Assembly: GCA_017303875.1 (NCBI GenBank)
Contig: JAFLBP010000013.1
Span: 62,001 to 126,000, forward strand
Source of the DNA: Chitinophagales bacterium
GTDB taxonomy: Bacteria; Bacteroidota; Bacteroidia; Chitinophagales; Saprospiraceae
Direction of reading: 5' to 3'
DNA length: 64,000 nucleotides
The notes beneath the pieces are model-generated. The model saw only the letters and a list, made by a program, of their open reading frames with translations, made no database searches and was not told the DNA's origin. Each line of letters starts with the position of its first letter. The first letter of the stretch is position 1. The position numbers were made by a program, and so were the translations under genes. Shown here in pieces: positions 62,395-64,000 of this stretch.

Positions 62395-62840
62395 CCGCGG
62401 TGCTCGTTTGCACCGCGGCGGTTTCCCGTATATAATCTCATGAAAAGTTTCAAATCGTGGGGCAGTACTGATTGGGTGGATTAGGAGGTACTGCGGGTGG
62501 TTTTGGGTGCTTCCGGGAGAAGGGCCGCGGCGCTCGTTTGCGCCGCAGCGGTTTCCCGTATATAATCTCATGAAAAGTTTCAGAACTGGGTGCGGTACTT
62601 TTGAATGGATTGGGTAGTACTGCGGGTGGTTTTTGGTGTTTCCGGGAGAAGGGCCGCGGCGCTCGTTTGCGCCGCAGCGGTTTCCCGTATATAATCTCAT
62701 GAAAAGTTTCAAATCGTGGGGCAGTGTTTATATGACGCTTTTTTATAATTTGGTCACACTGCCGGTTGAGATTTTGAAAAGGCCGCGGTGCTCGTTTGCA
62801 CCGCGGCGGTTTCCCGTATATAATCTCATGAAAAGTTTCG
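62395..62840. repeat. four hairpin repeats with a covarying stem
   Basis: Copies begin at 62395, 62525, 62654 and 62783 (130-, 129- and 129-nt spacing). Each has CCGC-GGxGC, loop TCGTTT, then GCyCC, a 3-nt bulge and GCGG, followed by a fixed 30-nt tail GTTTCCCGTATATAATCTC-ATGAAAAGTTTC. The stem base is T/A in copies 1 and 4 and C/G in copies 2 and 3, a compensatory change. The conserved ATGAAAAGTTTC could start short frames beginning MKSF, but their continuations differ. Confidence 0.85.
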
Positions 62841-63090
62841 AAGAACGTTTATCAATCTGATCCCCTCATTTCCGCGCTGCCTCATTTGTTTCTGATTGAT
62901 GATACAAAAGTGCAGCAAGATGCCTTGCTCACAAAGAACAGTTTTGGCCATTTGTTGAGGAAAAATTTAACGAAAATAGATGCATAAAATTCACAAAACA
63001 TTGTTTTTCAATTATTTAAAACTACTAAAAGACATCGAATTCGTTGATTAAAAATATCTTTTTTACTGCTTTTAAAAGTAAAAAAATAGC
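62841..63090. other. gene-free AT-rich stretch
   Basis: AT-rich sequence between the hairpin repeats and the asnS terminator. No gene, RNA or promoter is evident. Confidence 0.4.
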
Positions 63091-63128
63091 AAAAAAAATA
63101 TTGCAGCGCGATTTTGCACTGCAATATT
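63091..63128 (-). terminator. rho-independent terminator of asnS
   Basis: On the minus strand AATATTGCAG (63128-63119) pairs with CTGCAATATT (63106-63097) with a 12-nt loop, followed by eight T residues (63098-63091). Confidence 0.8.
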
Positions 63129-63161
63129 TCGAAAAACGGGCGCCTGAAAGGGGTATTCCAA

Positions 63162-64000
63162 TCAGAACTCGGCGTTGCCCGGATAGCGCGGAAAGGCGAT
63201 TACATCGCGGATATTGCTCATGCCGGTCACGAACAGCACCAAGCGCTCGAAGCCAAGGCCGAAACCGGCGTGTTCGCAGGAGCCGAAGCGGCGGGTATCC
63301 AAGTACCAGTACAATTCTTCTTCCGGAATATGCATTTCGCGCATACGGTTTACCAATCGTTCGAGGCGTTCTTCGCGTTGCGAGCCGCCGACGATTTCGC
63401 CGATACCGGGGAAAAGAATATCCATTGCCGAAACGGTCGGGCCGGGAACACCTTCTTTAGCTTCATCCTGGCGCATGTAGAAGGCTTTGATTTCGGCTGG
63501 GTAGTTGGTCAGGATCACCGGCTTCTTGAAATGCTTTTCCACGAGGTAGCGCTCGTGTTCGCTTTGCAGGTCGGTGCCCCAGCCTTCTACCGGAAACTGG
63601 AATTTACCTTTTTTATTCTGGTTGCTGTTTTTCAGGATATGAATCGCCTCGGTGTAGGTGATGCGCTCAAAGCGATTATCCACTACAAAACGCAGTTTAT
63701 CGCTGAGGTTCATTTCCGAGCGCTGGTCCTGGGGCTTGGATTTTTCCTCTTCAATAAGGCGTTCTTCGAGAATTTTCAGGTCGTCGGCGCAATTGTCGAG
63801 GGCGTATTGAATGACATAGCGGAGCATATCTTCCGCGAGGTCCATGTTGTCGTTAAGGTCGTTGAAGGCAACTTCCGGCTCGATCATCCAGAACTCGGCG
63901 AGGTGGCGGGTGGTGTTGGAGTTTTCGGCGCGGAAGGTTGGGCCGAAAGTATATACCTGGCCCAGGGCCATGGCGCCGAGTTCGGCTTCGAGCTGGCCGG
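63162..64000 (-). CDS. asnS: asparaginyl-tRNA synthetase, 3' part
   Basis: The C-terminal about 280 residues of a class IIb aminoacyl-tRNA synthetase; the frame continues past the window end, so the start is not seen. Motif 2 [20 protein letters not shown] and motif 3 [20 protein letters not shown] are intact. [20 protein letters not shown] and [20 protein letters not shown] (AsnRS-type, not AspRS) support AsnRS. It charges tRNA-Asn. Confidence 0.95.
   Translation of the reverse strand, partial: GQLEAELGAMALGQVYTFGPTFRAENSNTTRHLAEFWMIEPEVAFNDLNDNMDLAEDMLRYVIQYALDNCADDLKILEERLIEEEKSKPQDQRSEMNLSDKLRFVVDNRFERITYTEAIHILKNSNQNKKGKFQFPVEGWGTDLQSEHERYLVEKHFKKPVILTNYPAEIKAFYMRQDEAKEGVPGPTVSAMDILFPGIGEIVGGSQREERLERLVNRMREMHIPEEELYWYLDTRRFGSCEHAGFGLGFERLVLFVTGMSNIRDVIAFPRYPGNAEF

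Noticed and set aside
62377..62712. 111-residue minus-strand frame with repeated MKLFMRLYTGNRCGANERRG-like blocks
   Set aside because: The peptide repeats simply follow the hairpin DNA repeats; stem covariation argues for structure, not protein coding.
62395..62840. CRISPR array
   Set aside because: Only four copies, spacers of about 70 nt that are partly similar to each other, and no cas genes.

Overview
The window looks like a chromosomal stretch of a Bacteroidota member, most likely Saprospiria/Saprospiraceae-like. The reasons are a gliding/type IX secretion (T9SS) cluster (gldK, gldL, gldM, gldN and a PorP/SprF-like gene), three secreted proteins with T9SS C-terminal sorting domains, SprB-type repeats, and many Bacteroidota -7 promoter boxes (TAnnTTTG), some touching the start codon. 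I found no rRNA, tRNA, intact insertion sequence or CRISPR array. The placement rests on family recognition and is not a phylogenetic result.

Layout. 1-11.5 kb: a membrane-anchored winged-helix regulator, two large helical proteins of unknown function, a secreted subtilisin-like protease, two T9SS cargo proteins, an NTF2-like lipoprotein and a phytanoyl-CoA dioxygenase-like enzyme. 12-15 kb: a polysaccharide block (Wzz-like and O-antigen ligase/polymerase-like proteins). 15-19 kb: an ECF sigma / anti-sigma / adhesin-like operon, then a small membrane protein sharing the GldL helical-hairpin motif and a DUF2911-TPR protein. 19-28 kb: a PLD-family nuclease with a possible EVE/PUA-like C-terminus, a DinB-fold protein, topoisomerase IV subunit A, a class C beta-lactamase-fold hydrolase, a small-protein/HNH pair and a GT-C/TPR membrane protein. 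28-39 kb: a large SprB-repeat cargo protein, a membrane protein with an apparent effector-associated (EAD-like) domain, purA, a peptidoglycan-recycling-like pair and a DUF2027-Smr protein. 39-45.4 kb: the T9SS core. 45-54 kb: a DUF255-PhhB pair and a tight dnaX-crp-mutB-alkB run. 54-59 kb: an orphan McrB-type N-terminal domain, a Fic protein with a likely self-operator, a broken gene, and a MORN-caspase protein. 59-64 kb: DUF4920 lipoprotein, HAD hydrolase, DUF1963, ybeY, an RsbW-like ATPase and the 3' part of asnS.

How it works together: the GldL-GldM motor, GldK-GldN ring and PorP/SprF partner would export cargo such as the proteins at 6751, 8001 and 28276. The rest is housekeeping plus scattered conflict/defence-flavoured genes (19062, 25151, 31751, 54364, 55056, 57210). 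The intergenic regions are rich in repeats: 14-bp arrays, 93-bp tandem repeats shared by two loci, palindromic GAAGC clusters, one 162-nt long hairpin, and four hairpin repeats near 62.4-62.8 kb whose stem shows a compensatory base change.
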